A stretch of 64,000 nt of DNA from an uncultured Pedosphaera sp. (GTDB lineage: Bacteria > Verrucomicrobiota > Verrucomicrobiia > Limisphaerales > Pedosphaeraceae). The number at the start of each line of letters is the position of its first letter. Positions within the stretch are counted from its first letter, which is position 1. Below the pieces are notes generated by a model that searched no databases, was not told the DNA's origin, and worked only from the letters and a program-made list of their open reading frames with translations. This document shows, piece by piece, positions 15,844-25,421 of the stretch. The DNA lies in contig CAIXFN010000110.1 of the NCBI GenBank assembly GCA_903918755.1, forward strand, positions 1 to 64,000, read 5' to 3'. Made by a program: the position numbers and the translations under genes.

Positions 15844-17859
15844 ATGACCCATAAAGCTCCCTCCCTCTTTGATTGGAATATCGCCGGGCCGGCCATCCTG
15901 GATGCGTTCCGGAAACTGAACCCGCGCGCCATGGTCAAGAATCCCGTGATGTTTGTCACCCTGATCGGGGCGATCCTGACCACCGTGGATGTGTTCCTCC
16001 CCACCACGGAACGCGGTATCATCGCCCAGATCGCGCTCTGGCTCTGGTTCACGGTGCTCTTCGCCAACTTCGCCGAAGCGGTGGCGGAAGGCCGGGGCAA
16101 GGCGCAGGCCAATTCCCTGCGCAAGACCCGCACCAACACGGTGGCCCAGAAGGTGCGCGCCGATGGCAAATTGGAACAGATCGATGCCAACAGCCTGCGC
16201 AAGGGTGACGTGGTGCTGGTGCATGCGGGCGAAATCATTCCCGGCGACGGCGAGGTGGTGCTCGGGGCCGCCACGGTGGATGAATCCGCCATCACCGGCG
16301 AATCGGCGCCCGTCGTCCGCGAAAGCGGCGGCGACCGCAGCGCGGTCACCGGCGGCACCCGCGTGCTCTCCGACGAAATCCAGATCCGGATCACGGCTGA
16401 TCCCGGCCACGGATTCCTGGATCGCATGATCTCGCTGGTGGAAGGCGCGAAGCGGCAAAAGACCCCAAACGAGATCGCCCTCACCATCATGCTCGCGGCG
16501 TTGACGCTCATCTTCATGTTCGTGATCATGGCGTTGAAACCGATGGGAATTTATTCCGGGGCGGCCTTTTCCATCCCCGTGCTCATTGCCCTGCTCGTGT
16601 GCCTCATTCCCACCACGATCGGCGGGTTATTGAGCGCGATCGGCATCGCGGGCATGGACCGGTTGTTGCAACGGAACGTGCTGGCGATGAGCGGCCGCGC
16701 CGTGGAAGCGGCCGGCGACGTGGATGTGCTGCTGCTCGATAAAACCGGCACCATCACCCTCGGCAACCGGCAGGCCACGGAATTCATCCCAGCCCCGGGT
16801 GTGCCGGAACAAGAACTGGCGGACGCCGCCCAATTATCTTCCCTGGCGGATGAAACCCCCGAGGGCCGAAGTGTCGTGGTGCTGGCGAAAAAGTTTGGCA
16901 TCCGGGCGCGGGAAATCCACGAACTCCCCAATGCGCAATTCGTCAAATTCACCGCCCAAACCCGCATGAGTGGCGTGGACCTCGGGGGCGTGCAGTACCG
17001 GAAGGGCGCCGCGGAGGCCATCTACAAATTCGCGAATTGCGGGGCGGCCCCGGAGGTGATGCAGGCCGTCGAACGGGTGGCGCGCGGCGGCGGCACCCCG
17101 CTCCTGGTGGCCACACGTGATAAAATCCTCGGCGTCATCCACCTGAAGGACATCGTCAAAGGCGGCCTGCCGGAGCGGTTCAAACGGCTGCGCGCCATGG
17201 GCATCAAAACCGTGATGATCACCGGCGACAACAAACTCACCGCCGCCGCCATCGCGCTGGAGGCCGGGGTGGATGATTTTCTGGCCGAGGCCAAGCCCGA
17301 AGACAAACTGGCCCTGATCCGCAAGGAGCAACAGGGCGGCCGGATGATCGCCATGATCGGCGACGGCACCAACGACGCCCCGGCCCTGGCCCAGGCGGAT
17401 GTGGGTGTGGCCATGAACACGGGCACCCAGGCCGCGAAGGAAGCCGGCAACATGGTGGATCTGGATTCGAACCCCACCAAATTGCTGGAAATCATCGAGA
17501 TCGGCAAACAACTGCTGATCACCCGCGGGGCCTTGACCACCTTCAGTATCGCGAACGATGTGGCGAAATACTTCGCCATTATCCCGGCGATGCTGATGAC
17601 CACGTTCCCGGCCATCAGTTCGCTGAACATCATGCACCTGCAAAGCTCGGGCAGCGCGATCCTGAGCGCGGTGATCTTTAACGCCCTGATCATTGTCTTC
17701 CTGATTCCCCTGGCCCTGCGCGGGGTGAAATTCCAAGCCATCGGGGCTCTGCAAATCCTGCAACGCAACCTGCTCATTTATGGGGCGGGCGGCGTCATCA
17801 TCCCCTTCGTGGGCATTAAACTGATCGATATCCTCATCACGTCCCTTCACCTTGCTTGA
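15844..17859 (+). CDS. kdpB: K+-transporting ATPase catalytic subunit KdpB
   Basis: A 671-residue P-type ATPase, normal KdpB length. The phosphorylation site is LLDKTGTI with Asp299. TGES (actuator domain loop, ITGESAPV), MITGDN (P domain) and [16 protein letters not shown] (hinge) are all intact. The N-terminal Ser region used for inhibitory phosphorylation in E. coli is represented by TGESAP. KdpB hydrolyses ATP to drive potassium through KdpA. It begins 15 bp after kdpA, and kdpC starts 6 bp after its stop. Confidence 0.98.
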   Translation: MTHKAPSLFDWNIAGPAILDAFRKLNPRAMVKNPVMFVTLIGAILTTVDVFLPTTERGIIAQIALWLWFTVLFANFAEAVAEGRGKAQANSLRKTRTNTVAQKVRADGKLEQIDANSLRKGDVVLVHAGEIIPGDGEVVLGAATVDESAITGESAPVVRESGGDRSAVTGGTRVLSDEIQIRITADPGHGFLDRMISLVEGAKRQKTPNEIALTIMLAALTLIFMFVIMALKPMGIYSGAAFSIPVLIALLVCLIPTTIGGLLSAIGIAGMDRLLQRNVLAMSGRAVEAAGDVDVLLLDKTGTITLGNRQATEFIPAPGVPEQELADAAQLSSLADETPEGRSVVVLAKKFGIRAREIHELPNAQFVKFTAQTRMSGVDLGGVQYRKGAAEAIYKFANCGAAPEVMQAVERVARGGGTPLLVATRDKILGVIHLKDIVKGGLPERFKRLRAMGIKTVMITGDNKLTAAAIALEAGVDDFLAEAKPEDKLALIRKEQQGGRMIAMIGDGTNDAPALAQADVGVAMNTGTQAAKEAGNMVDLDSNPTKLLEIIEIGKQLLITRGALTTFSIANDVAKYFAIIPAMLMTTFPAISSLNIMHLQSSGSAILSAVIFNALIIVFLIPLALRGVKFQAIGALQILQRNLLIYGAGGVIIPFVGIKLIDILITSLHLA

Positions 17860-17865
17860 TCCTTT

Positions 17866-18450
17866 ATGAAAGCTATTCTTCACGACTTGCGCGTTTCCTT
17901 TCTGGCCACCCTGGTCCTGGCCTTGGTCTGCTGCGGGCTCTATCCACTGGTGGTTTTTGGCGCGGCCCAATTGCTCTTCCCGGCCAAGGCCAATGGTAGC
18001 CTCATCACCGATGCCGCGGGCGTCACCCGCGGTTCGGCTCTGCTCGGTCAATTGTTCACCGGCGACAAATACTTCAACTCCCGGCCGTCGGCCGCGGGCA
18101 ACGGTTACGACGGCACGAGTTCCGGCGGAAGCAACCTCGGACCGACCTCGCAAAAACTGGCGGACTCCATCAAGGACCGGATCGCGGATTACCGGAAACG
18201 GAACGGTCTCAAAGATACGGATGCCGTGCCGGCAGACGCGGTCACGGCCTCGGGGAGCGGCTTGGATCCGCACATCAGCCCCGCGAATGCGGCATGGCAA
18301 ATCGCCCGCGTGGCCAAGGCCCGGAACCTCAAGGAGGAGCAGGTGCGGGAAATGGTCCGGCAATATACGGACGCCCCCAACCTCGGTTTTCTGGGCGACC
18401 CCGGGGTGAATGTGCTGCGACTCAACCTGGCGCTCGATCAGGTAAAATGA
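17866..18450 (+). CDS. kdpC: K+-transporting ATPase subunit KdpC
   Basis: A 194-residue KdpC with one N-terminal membrane helix (FLATLVLALVCCGLYPLVVF) and a periplasmic domain. Diagnostic segments are the GSALLGQLFTGDKYFNSRPSAAGNGYD stretch (R-P-S-A), SGGSNLGPTS, the VTASGSGLDPHISPANAAWQ motif and the end LGDPGVNVLRLNLALD-like segment. KdpC is a catalytic chaperone that couples KdpA and KdpB. It is 6 bp downstream of kdpB. A stem-loop follows at 18474. Confidence 0.97.
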   Translation: MKAILHDLRVSFLATLVLALVCCGLYPLVVFGAAQLLFPAKANGSLITDAAGVTRGSALLGQLFTGDKYFNSRPSAAGNGYDGTSSGGSNLGPTSQKLADSIKDRIADYRKRNGLKDTDAVPADAVTASGSGLDPHISPANAAWQIARVAKARNLKEEQVREMVRQYTDAPNLGFLGDPGVNVLRLNLALDQVK

Positions 18451-18473
18451 CGTCCCCCCTCCCGGGCAGACGC

Positions 18474-18504
18474 AACCTTGCTGGCGACCACCGCCGGCAA
18501 GGTT
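18474..18504 (+). promoter_or_regulatory. Stem-loop between kdpC and the next small ORF
   Basis: A 13-bp stem (aaccttgctggcg with cgccggcaaggtt, one position paired as G-U in RNA) around a 5-nt loop, 24 bp after the kdpC stop. The following sequence (tggacatttcc) is not a U-run, so it is more likely a processing or attenuating hairpin than a full terminator. It could reduce kdpDE relative to kdpFABC. Confidence 0.5.
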
Positions 18505-18588
18505 TGGACATTTCCGGCATGGCCGCTACGATAAGCCGGCGGCGGAACGCGGGAAAAAGACACGGACAACAACGCAGGACTAATCATC

Positions 18589-18840
18589 ATGGATGGACTG
18601 ACACTCTTTGGCTTATTCGCCGTCACGGCGATGCTCGTGACGTATGCGCTCGAAGACCGCAGCCGTTGGTATGTGCTGGGTTTTGCCGGCGCCTGCGTGC
18701 TGGGCTCCGCCTACGGTTTCCTGCAAGGGGCCTGGCCCTTCGGGCTCGTCGAGGGGATTTGGTCCATCGTCGCCCTCCGGCGCTGGTGGCGGATGCCCGC
18801 GCGCCCGGCTCCATCGGCAACGAAATCCCCGCATCCCTAA
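18589..18840 (+). CDS. 83-residue membrane protein between kdpC and kdpD
   Basis: ATG at 18589. The product has an N-terminal hydrophobic helix (LTLFGLFAVTAMLVTYALED), a second hydrophobic region (WYVLGFAGACVLGSAYGFLQ), a third short one (WPFGLVEGIWSIVALRRWW) and a basic proline-rich tail. Small proteins with a LE..S.....FA......AYGFLQGAWPFG..E..WA..A..RW pattern occur in many bacteria as hypothetical proteins; no function is assigned. It is 53 bp before kdpD. Position suggests, but does not prove, a link to Kdp signalling. Confidence 0.75.
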   Translation: MDGLTLFGLFAVTAMLVTYALEDRSRWYVLGFAGACVLGSAYGFLQGAWPFGLVEGIWSIVALRRWWRMPARPAPSATKSPHP

Positions 18841-18893
18841 CCCGCGACCACGGCGGATAGCCGGTCGCAAACCGCACCCTCCTCTTTGATTTT

Positions 18894-21575
18894 GTGAACG
18901 ACGACCTCCGACCCGATCCGGACAGCCTGCTGGAAGCCATCCAACGACAGGACGACACGAGCAAGCGCGGCCAGCTCAAAATTTTCTTAGGGATGGCCGC
19001 CGGCGTGGGCAAGACCTATGCCATGCTGGAGGCGGCTCGCAAGCAGTTATCGCAGGGGGTGGATGTCGTGGTGGGTTACGTCGAGACTCATGGGCGCAAG
19101 GACACCGACGCCTTGAATCAGGGCCTCCCGGCCATCCCCCGAAAAACCAGCGAGCATCGCGGCATCAAACTTTCGGAGATGGATGTGGACGCCTTGCTAG
19201 AACGGCGCCCGAAGCTGGCCCTGGTGGATGAACTCGCGCACACCAACGCCCCCGGTTCGCGGCATCCCAAACGCTATCAGGATATCCTCGAACTGCTCGA
19301 CGCGGGCATCGATGTTTACACCACGCTGAACGTCCAGCATGTCGAAAGCCGCGCGCAAACGGTCGAACAAATCACCGGCTCCACCATCCACGAAACCGTG
19401 CCAGACCGGGTGCTGGACCTGGCGGAAATCGAATTGATCGATATCTCGCCCGATGACCTCATGCGGCGCCTGGATGAGGGCAAGGTGTATATGCCTGACC
19501 GTGCAGCCGTGGCCATGGTGAATTTTTTCCGCGAGGGCAATCTTACGGCCCTGCGGGAAATGGCGTTGCGCCTGGCCGCCGAACGCGTCGGCCAGGACGT
19601 GCGGGATTACCACCAGGTGATGCAAATCCAGCAACCCTGGAAAACCGGTCACCGGTTGCTCGTCGCCGTGAGTGCGAGTCCCCTCTCCGCCCAATTGGTC
19701 CGCTGGACGCGGCGGTTGGCGGACAGTCTGGACGGCCAATGGCTGGCGCTGCACGTCGAAACTTCCCGCCCGATCGGGGAGGCGGAACAGGCGCAACTCA
19801 CCCGGAACCTCGCGCTGGCCCGGGAGTTGGGGGCCGAGGTGGTCACGTCGGTGGACGAGGACGTAATCCGCGGCGTCCTGCGCGTGGCCCGGCAGCACAA
19901 CGTCACCCAGATTGTGGTGGGCAAGCCGGCGCCGGGTGGTTGGCGGCAGTATTTTGGCGGTGGCCCCCTGCCCCGGCGGTTGGTGGAGGAAAGCGGCGAC
20001 ATCGACATTCATGTGGTGCGCGCGGGCAATGCGGACGGCGCCCAACCCCCGCGCGAAACCCGCCCCCGGAATCCCCAGGCCTGGAACCAGTATGCCCTGG
20101 GACTGGCCGTCGTCGGCGGGGTGACGCTCTTTGGCCACCTGCTCAATCCGCTGGTCGTCAACTACCGGGCCGTGGCGCTGCTCTACCTCCTGGCGGTGGT
20201 CGTGCTGGCCCTGTTTGTCGGCCGGGGTCCGGTGCTCGTTGCCGCCACGGTCAGCGCGCTCCTCTGGAACTTCTTTTTCCTCCCCCCCGTTTACACATTT
20301 TGGATCACGACGTTTGAAGACGGCTTGATGTTCGGGATGTACTTCGTGGTCGCGGTGGTCATGGGACAATTGGTGTCGCGCTTCCGGGCCCAGGAGCGGG
20401 CGGAACGCCGGCGGGAGGAACGGACGGCCGCCCTGTATCTCCTCACCCGGGAGCTCGTGGAGGCGGTGACCGTGGACGCGATCGTCAAGGTCATCGTGAA
20501 CCACATCGGAACGCTGTTCCGGGCCGAAGCCGCGGTGCTCCTGGCCAATGGCAACGGCCGGCTGGCGACCGCCCCCCGGCCGGGCGGCACGCTGACGTTG
20601 AGCGATAAGGAATTCACCGTGGCCGCCTGGGTCTTCCAGCACAATCAGAAGGCCGGCCAATTCACCGACAATCTACCCTCGTCGGAAGCCATCCATATTC
20701 CTCTGGCGACGGCGGGAAACCCCGTTGGAGTGCTGGCTGTTCGCTGGCCGGGACGGGTGTCACCCACTTTTGAGCAAACCGCCCTGTTGGATTCCATCGC
20801 CCGACAGGCCGCCTTGGTGCTTGATCGGCAGCGGCTCCACGAGGTGGCGCAACAGTCGCAATTGGCCGCCGAATCGGAACGCCTGAGCCGAACGCTGCTG
20901 GATTCCATCTCCCACGAATTACGGACCCCCATCGCCGCCATCGCCAGTGCCGCCGGGGTGTTGGGGGAGACTTCCGGGGCAATGCCCCCGGGATTTGAGA
21001 ACGTCCTGGGTGAAATCCGCGAAGCGGTCGACCGGCTGAACCGGCTCGTGGGAAACCTGCTGGACATCGCCCGCGTGGAATCCGGCCAGGTCAAACCCAA
21101 GCTGGACTGGTGCGACGTGGGGGACCTGATTCATGTCACCGTCAAGCACCTGGAGCGGGAACTGGGCGGCCGCCCGGTGGAAATCACCATCGAACCGGCA
21201 TTGCCGCTGGTCTGGCTGGACTTCGTGCTGATGGAACAAGCGCTGACCAACCTCCTGCTCAACGCCGCCAATCACACCCCCGCCGGTCGGGCCGTGCGGT
21301 TGACTGCTGCCCGGGTCGGCCGCCAACTCGTCCTCACCGTGACGGATGAAGGTCCGGGCATCCCGGAAGCGTCCCTGCCGCGGTTGTTCGACAAATTCTA
21401 CCGGGTTCCGGGCACCGCCACCGGCGGCACCGGATTGGGACTTTCGATTGTCAAAGGCTTCGTGGAAGCGCAGAATGGCAGGGTGCAAGTGGAAAACCAA
21501 TCCAGTGGCGGCGCCCGGTTCACCATCTCGTTGCCCTTGGGGGATGCTCCCGCGGTGCTGGCCGAGCCGGCATGA
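18894..21575 (+). CDS. kdpD: Sensor histidine kinase KdpD
   Basis: An 893-residue KdpD with a GTG start at 18894. Order: N-terminal KdpD domain with Walker A GMAAGVGKT (33-41) and VDELAHTNAPGSRH; a Usp-like domain (about 252-376); four membrane helices (about 398-490, DUF4118); a GAF-like region (about 515-645); HisKA with SISHELRTP, His674; and HATPase with NLLLNAANH, DEGPGIP and GGTGLGLSIV. KdpD senses low potassium and ionic strength and controls KdpE phosphorylation. The kdpE start overlaps its stop by 4 bp (ATGA), so translation is coupled. Confidence 0.97.
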   Translation: MNDDLRPDPDSLLEAIQRQDDTSKRGQLKIFLGMAAGVGKTYAMLEAARKQLSQGVDVVVGYVETHGRKDTDALNQGLPAIPRKTSEHRGIKLSEMDVDALLERRPKLALVDELAHTNAPGSRHPKRYQDILELLDAGIDVYTTLNVQHVESRAQTVEQITGSTIHETVPDRVLDLAEIELIDISPDDLMRRLDEGKVYMPDRAAVAMVNFFREGNLTALREMALRLAAERVGQDVRDYHQVMQIQQPWKTGHRLLVAVSASPLSAQLVRWTRRLADSLDGQWLALHVETSRPIGEAEQAQLTRNLALARELGAEVVTSVDEDVIRGVLRVARQHNVTQIVVGKPAPGGWRQYFGGGPLPRRLVEESGDIDIHVVRAGNADGAQPPRETRPRNPQAWNQYALGLAVVGGVTLFGHLLNPLVVNYRAVALLYLLAVVVLALFVGRGPVLVAATVSALLWNFFFLPPVYTFWITTFEDGLMFGMYFVVAVVMGQLVSRFRAQERAERRREERTAALYLLTRELVEAVTVDAIVKVIVNHIGTLFRAEAAVLLANGNGRLATAPRPGGTLTLSDKEFTVAAWVFQHNQKAGQFTDNLPSSEAIHIPLATAGNPVGVLAVRWPGRVSPTFEQTALLDSIARQAALVLDRQRLHEVAQQSQLAAESERLSRTLLDSISHELRTPIAAIASAAGVLGETSGAMPPGFENVLGEIREAVDRLNRLVGNLLDIARVESGQVKPKLDWCDVGDLIHVTVKHLERELGGRPVEITIEPALPLVWLDFVLMEQALTNLLLNAANHTPAGRAVRLTAARVGRQLVLTVTDEGPGIPEASLPRLFDKFYRVPGTATGGTGLGLSIVKGFVEAQNGRVQVENQSSGGARFTISLPLGDAPAVLAEPA

Positions 21576-22273
21576 AAACCGAACCCACCCCGCCCGCCCC
21601 GGTGGTGCTGGTGATCGATGATGAGGTGCAAATCCGGCGGCTCTTGCGGCTCACGCTGGAAGGCAACGGTTACCGGGTTTACGAAGCGACCAACGGCCAG
21701 GAGGGTCTGGCGGAGGCCGCCCAGAGACGCCCGGACGCCGTCGTCCTCGACCTGGGATTGCCCGATCTGGATGGAGTCAAGGTCCTGCAACGCTTGCGGG
21801 AATGGAGTCAGGTGCCGGTGATTGTGCTTTCGGTCCGCGATCGAGAAGAGGACAAGATCGCCGCCTTGGACCAGGGCGCGGATGACTATCTCACCAAACC
21901 GTTCGGCACCGGGGAGTTGCTGGCTCGCTTGCGCGTGGCGCTGCGGCATGCCCAACCCACGGCGGATGCCGCCGTCTTCAAATCCGGCCCGCTGGAGGTG
22001 GATCTGGTGTCGCGAGCGGTGCTGGTGAAAGGCCATCCGGTGAAATTGACCGCCACCGAATACAGCCTGCTCGCGTTGTTTGTACGCCATGCCGGAAAGG
22101 TGCTCACCCACCGGCAGATTTTGCGCGAAGTCTGGGGCCCCACGTATGTAGAGCAAACCCACTATCTACGCGTTTACATGACCCACTTGCGCGAGAAAAT
22201 CGAAACCGTTCCCGCCGAGCCCGAATTGTTGATCACCGAGTCAGGGGTCGGCTATCGGTTGATGATCAAGTAA
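21572..22273 (+). CDS. kdpE: Response regulator KdpE (OmpR family)
   Basis: A 233-residue OmpR/PhoB-type regulator. The receiver domain has the acidic pair IDDE, the phosphoacceptor Asp60 in AVVLDLGLPDLDG, the conserved Thr/Ser (VIVLSVRD) and Lys (DDYLTKPF). The C-terminal winged helix (about 138-231) includes LTATEYSLLALFVRHAGKVL and the recognition segment near YVEQTHYLRVYMTHLREKIE. It activates kdpFABC in other bacteria. It overlaps kdpD by 4 bp and ends 8 bp from the convergent LuxR-type regulator gene. Confidence 0.96.
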   Translation: MKTEPTPPAPVVLVIDDEVQIRRLLRLTLEGNGYRVYEATNGQEGLAEAAQRRPDAVVLDLGLPDLDGVKVLQRLREWSQVPVIVLSVRDREEDKIAALDQGADDYLTKPFGTGELLARLRVALRHAQPTADAAVFKSGPLEVDLVSRAVLVKGHPVKLTATEYSLLALFVRHAGKVLTHRQILREVWGPTYVEQTHYLRVYMTHLREKIETVPAEPELLITESGVGYRLMIK

Positions 22274-22281
22274 CCGGGGAA

Positions 22282-22926
22282 CTACTCCTGGCTCAGCGTT
22301 TCGAGCGCCCACACTGTGGCGGCATGGCGGCTTTCCACGCCCAATTTTTCAAATATATGGCACAGGTGCTTTTTCACTGTCAAGACGCTGAGGCCGAGAA
22401 TGGCGCTGACATCGGCGTTGGCCTTGCCTTGGGCCACCCAAAAAAGCACCTCCGCCTCGCGGGCGGTGAGTCCGGATTTTTCCAGGGGCGCCGGGGAGGT
22501 GAATTGCGGTTGCAGCTTCATCGCCGCCATCCGCTCCTTCAGCCGGGCAATCTGTTGCTCCTGTTTTTTTAAGCGGGCGCTGATGGCCCCCAGCAGTTCC
22601 TCCCGCATCATGGGTTTGGTCAGGTAGTCATCCGCCCCACAATCCATGCCCGCGCGCTGATCCTCCCGCTCGCCTTTGGCGGTAAGGAAAATGAACGGAA
22701 TGCCGGAGGTGACATCGTCCGACCGCAGGGCATCCAGCACTTCATAGCCGTTCAATTCCGGCATCATGATGTCGCACAGGATTAGATCGGGCGGATTGGC
22801 CACCGCCATCTCCACCCCCACGCGACCGTTGACCGCGCCTTCAGCCAGGTAACCTTCATGCTGGAGTATCACCAACAAATTTCGCCGCATCTGCGGCTGG
22901 TCTTCGATCACAAGGATTCGTTTCAT
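22282..22926 (-). CDS. Response regulator with LuxR-type DNA-binding domain
   Basis: A 214-residue NarL/FixJ-type regulator. The receiver domain (1-120) has IEDQ, phosphoacceptor Asp52 in LILCDIMMPELNGY, FLTAKG and DDYLTKP. A short helical linker with repeated K/R/E/Q (about 121-145) precedes the LuxR helix-turn-helix (150-208, LTAREAEVLFWVAQGKANADVSAILGLSVLTVKKH read in parts). Phosphorylation would come from the kinase encoded just upstream, whose stop codon overlaps this start (ATGA at 22923-22926). Target genes are unknown. Confidence 0.93.
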   Translation of the reverse strand: MKRILVIEDQPQMRRNLLVILQHEGYLAEGAVNGRVGVEMAVANPPDLILCDIMMPELNGYEVLDALRSDDVTSGIPFIFLTAKGEREDQRAGMDCGADDYLTKPMMREELLGAISARLKKQEQQIARLKERMAAMKLQPQFTSPAPLEKSGLTAREAEVLFWVAQGKANADVSAILGLSVLTVKKHLCHIFEKLGVESRHAATVWALETLSQE

Positions 22927-25334
22927 TCGAGGGCGGGAAGTTTTTCCAGGGTGGCACGGTGGAGGGTGGTGGTGAAACCGGTCTTAATGAACAGCGGGAG
23001 GCGGACGACCACCGTCGTCCCCTGCCCTTCAATGCTGTCGATGTGGATCTGGCCACCGTGCAAATCCACGCAGCGTTTGACGATGACCAACCCGAGTCCG
23101 CTGCCGGGCAACTGGCCGACATTCAGGCCGCGATGAAAGGCCGTGAAGATGCGCTTCAAATCTTCCGTGGGAATCCCAATGCCACGATCCCGCACGGTCA
23201 GCACCGCCTCGCCGCCTTCGCGGTGAGCAAAGAAGGTGACTTTCTGGTTGGCCCGGGAGTACTTGACGGCGTTGGTGAGCAGGTTTTGAAAGATGTGACG
23301 CAAAAGGCTCTCATCGCCCCGGGCCGGCTCATCCACGCCATCCTCTCCAAATTCGATCGGGCACTGCCCGTTGGTTGCCGAGCGCACATCTTCCACCAGC
23401 CGGCGGCAAAAACTGGAAACATCCAGTGCGGTGGGCCGGAAATGCGTTTTGCCCGCTTCCACCCGGCCCAGGACGAGCACCTCCTCCATCATCCCCGCCA
23501 TGTAACGGCAGCAGTCCTGGATGTCGCGCAGATGTTCGGCCCGTTCCGCGGGACTCAGCGTGTCCAGGTAGGCCCCCAGGATTTCCGAAGACGACAGAAT
23601 GATACTGAGCGGCGTCCGGAATTCGTGCGAAACCAAATTGACAAAATTTCCCTTCAACTCATTAAGTTCCCGCTCTTTCTGCAAGGCGGTGCGCAATTCG
23701 GATTCGACGCGGCGGAGTTCCGCGTCCGCCATTTGCCGCTCCGCGACCTCACTCACCAACCGCTCATTGGTCGCGGCCAGGCTGGCGGTGCGCGTCGTCA
23801 CCCGTTGCCGCAGCACCTGAATCCAGACCAAGGCCGCCAGCATTACCGCCCCCCCCACAAAGCTGACCCGCACAATCGTTCCCACCGTCCACAGCGTGGG
23901 AGTGTCCAGAACCGCCAGGTCGGCGGGACCCCGCATCAGCAAACGGAAGGAGCGGGCCCTGGCCCCCGGACCCGCTTCCTGTTCGATGATCCCCGTGACC
24001 CGCACGAGGCTGTCCCGTACCACCGGGAGGGCCGGAGCATCCTCCAACTCCGCCTCAAAAATGGTCACCCCGGCCTGCAGCGAGAGCACCTCATTGGTCC
24101 GTCGCCCAACCAACCGGAGCGCCGTTTGCAAAACCCGGGCCTCCAGACTCACCAACTCCGAATCGTTATCGGAATTCAAGGCCGCGGCGGCCGGAATGGC
24201 TTTGGCCAGCGGGGCATTGGTGGACGGCCCGGCCAGATAATACTCCCCATCCGTCAGCACCGCCCGGGGCAGGCCCGAAGCGGGATAACCGATGACTTCG
24301 ACCCGGTCCCCGGGCTTCACCTCGGGAGGGGGCGGGGGGTCAAGGTAACGACCACCCGGATCCTCGTGCCGCCATGGCTGCCGGGGAGTGACGTGCAAGG
24401 CTCCCGAGGCGTCCCGGATAAAAATCTCCCCACCGGCCCGGCGCAGGGTGACCACCCCGGCCACCTTCACCCGGTCGCCATAACGGGCATTCAATCCGTA
24501 GGTGATCAGACTTTTGACCAACCGTGGCGGTTCGGAAAAAACCCCGAGATCCGCTGGACGCAGCACCGTGATCGCGCCGAGGTTTTGCACGAGCAACCAA
24601 AAACCGATGATCTTGCCCTCCCGGTCCAGATTCATCGAACAAACCCCGCGGGCGGAAACCCGCGCGCCGATCAAATTGGTGGGAAACTGTTTGTCTTGAA
24701 AGTCCGGCATTGAAATGGGGATGTGATCATTGCCCACCGCCAGGTCCAGCCGGAGGAAATCCTGGTGGTACGCCATGGAGTGCACCACCCCCTGGACCTC
24801 CAGCAATTGGCAATCCACCTGACCGCTCGCCAGTTGCTCGTAAGTGGTGGGCAGCGCCGGCGGCAAAGGCGCCGAGCCCAGGATCCTCAACGATGACGGC
24901 CGCGCATGAGAACCGAACTCCCCATCACTCACGCCCGCAATCTCCAACAACTGGCCCATTGCGAGATTGGTTTCCGTGAAAGTCCGGAACAACCAGAAAC
25001 CAGCGGTTTCGTCCTGCACGAACAAAGTCTTGAAACGGGCATCGTAAAAGGTCACCACGCCGCGCAGGCGCAGGGGGTAATGCCGTTTGGTCTCGGACAC
25101 CGGTAGGGACAACAATTCCCGTCCCGTGGTAATCACCGGCAGGTTGTTCGTGCCTGCGGTCACTCCTTGCGCACTTGACCGCGCGACAGCGGCGAGCAGT
25201 AATCCGGCAAGCAACCAACCGATGACGACCCGCGGTAACCTGGCCAAGCCATGGCCGATCCCCACTTCCCGTAAACGGAAAGGGACGCGAAGCGGGCGGC
25301 AGAGGTGATGCGCCAGGCGGAGGCGGCTCGTCAT
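22923..25334 (-). CDS. Membrane sensor histidine kinase with OB-like sensor repeats
   Basis: An 803-residue kinase. The ATG at 25334 is chosen over a TTG at 25382. The N-terminus is basic, then VVIGWLLAGLLLAAVARSSA is a signal peptide or anchor. The extracytoplasmic part (about 60-475) holds repeated OB-fold-like units of the type seen in verrucomicrobial and acidobacterial kinases (YPLRLRGVVTFYD...FVQDETAGFWL; later RVKVAGVVTLRRAGGEIFIRD). A membrane helix (about 480-510, WTVGTIVRVSFVGGAVMLAA) and coiled coil lead to HisKA with LVSHEFRTPLS (His570) and HATPase (N-box NLLTNAVKYS, DRGIGIP, GSGLGLVIV). There is no receiver domain. It is translationally coupled to the LuxR-type regulator; the stimulus is unknown. 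Confidence 0.9.
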   Translation of the reverse strand: MTSRLRLAHHLCRPLRVPFRLREVGIGHGLARLPRVVIGWLLAGLLLAAVARSSAQGVTAGTNNLPVITTGRELLSLPVSETKRHYPLRLRGVVTFYDARFKTLFVQDETAGFWLFRTFTETNLAMGQLLEIAGVSDGEFGSHARPSSLRILGSAPLPPALPTTYEQLASGQVDCQLLEVQGVVHSMAYHQDFLRLDLAVGNDHIPISMPDFQDKQFPTNLIGARVSARGVCSMNLDREGKIIGFWLLVQNLGAITVLRPADLGVFSEPPRLVKSLITYGLNARYGDRVKVAGVVTLRRAGGEIFIRDASGALHVTPRQPWRHEDPGGRYLDPPPPPEVKPGDRVEVIGYPASGLPRAVLTDGEYYLAGPSTNAPLAKAIPAAAALNSDNDSELVSLEARVLQTALRLVGRRTNEVLSLQAGVTIFEAELEDAPALPVVRDSLVRVTGIIEQEAGPGARARSFRLLMRGPADLAVLDTPTLWTVGTIVRVSFVGGAVMLAALVWIQVLRQRVTTRTASLAATNERLVSEVAERQMADAELRRVESELRTALQKERELNELKGNFVNLVSHEFRTPLSIILSSSEILGAYLDTLSPAERAEHLRDIQDCCRYMAGMMEEVLVLGRVEAGKTHFRPTALDVSSFCRRLVEDVRSATNGQCPIEFGEDGVDEPARGDESLLRHIFQNLLTNAVKYSRANQKVTFFAHREGGEAVLTVRDRGIGIPTEDLKRIFTAFHRGLNVGQLPGSGLGLVIVKRCVDLHGGQIHIDSIEGQGTTVVVRLPLFIKTGFTTTLHRATLEKLPALE

Positions 25335-25421
25335 ATTGAAACGAAGATATCCCGGATCCAGCCCAACACCCAATACTCCCAAAGAGGTATGGCGCCGGGT
25401 GCAACCATTCCTTGGGACCGG

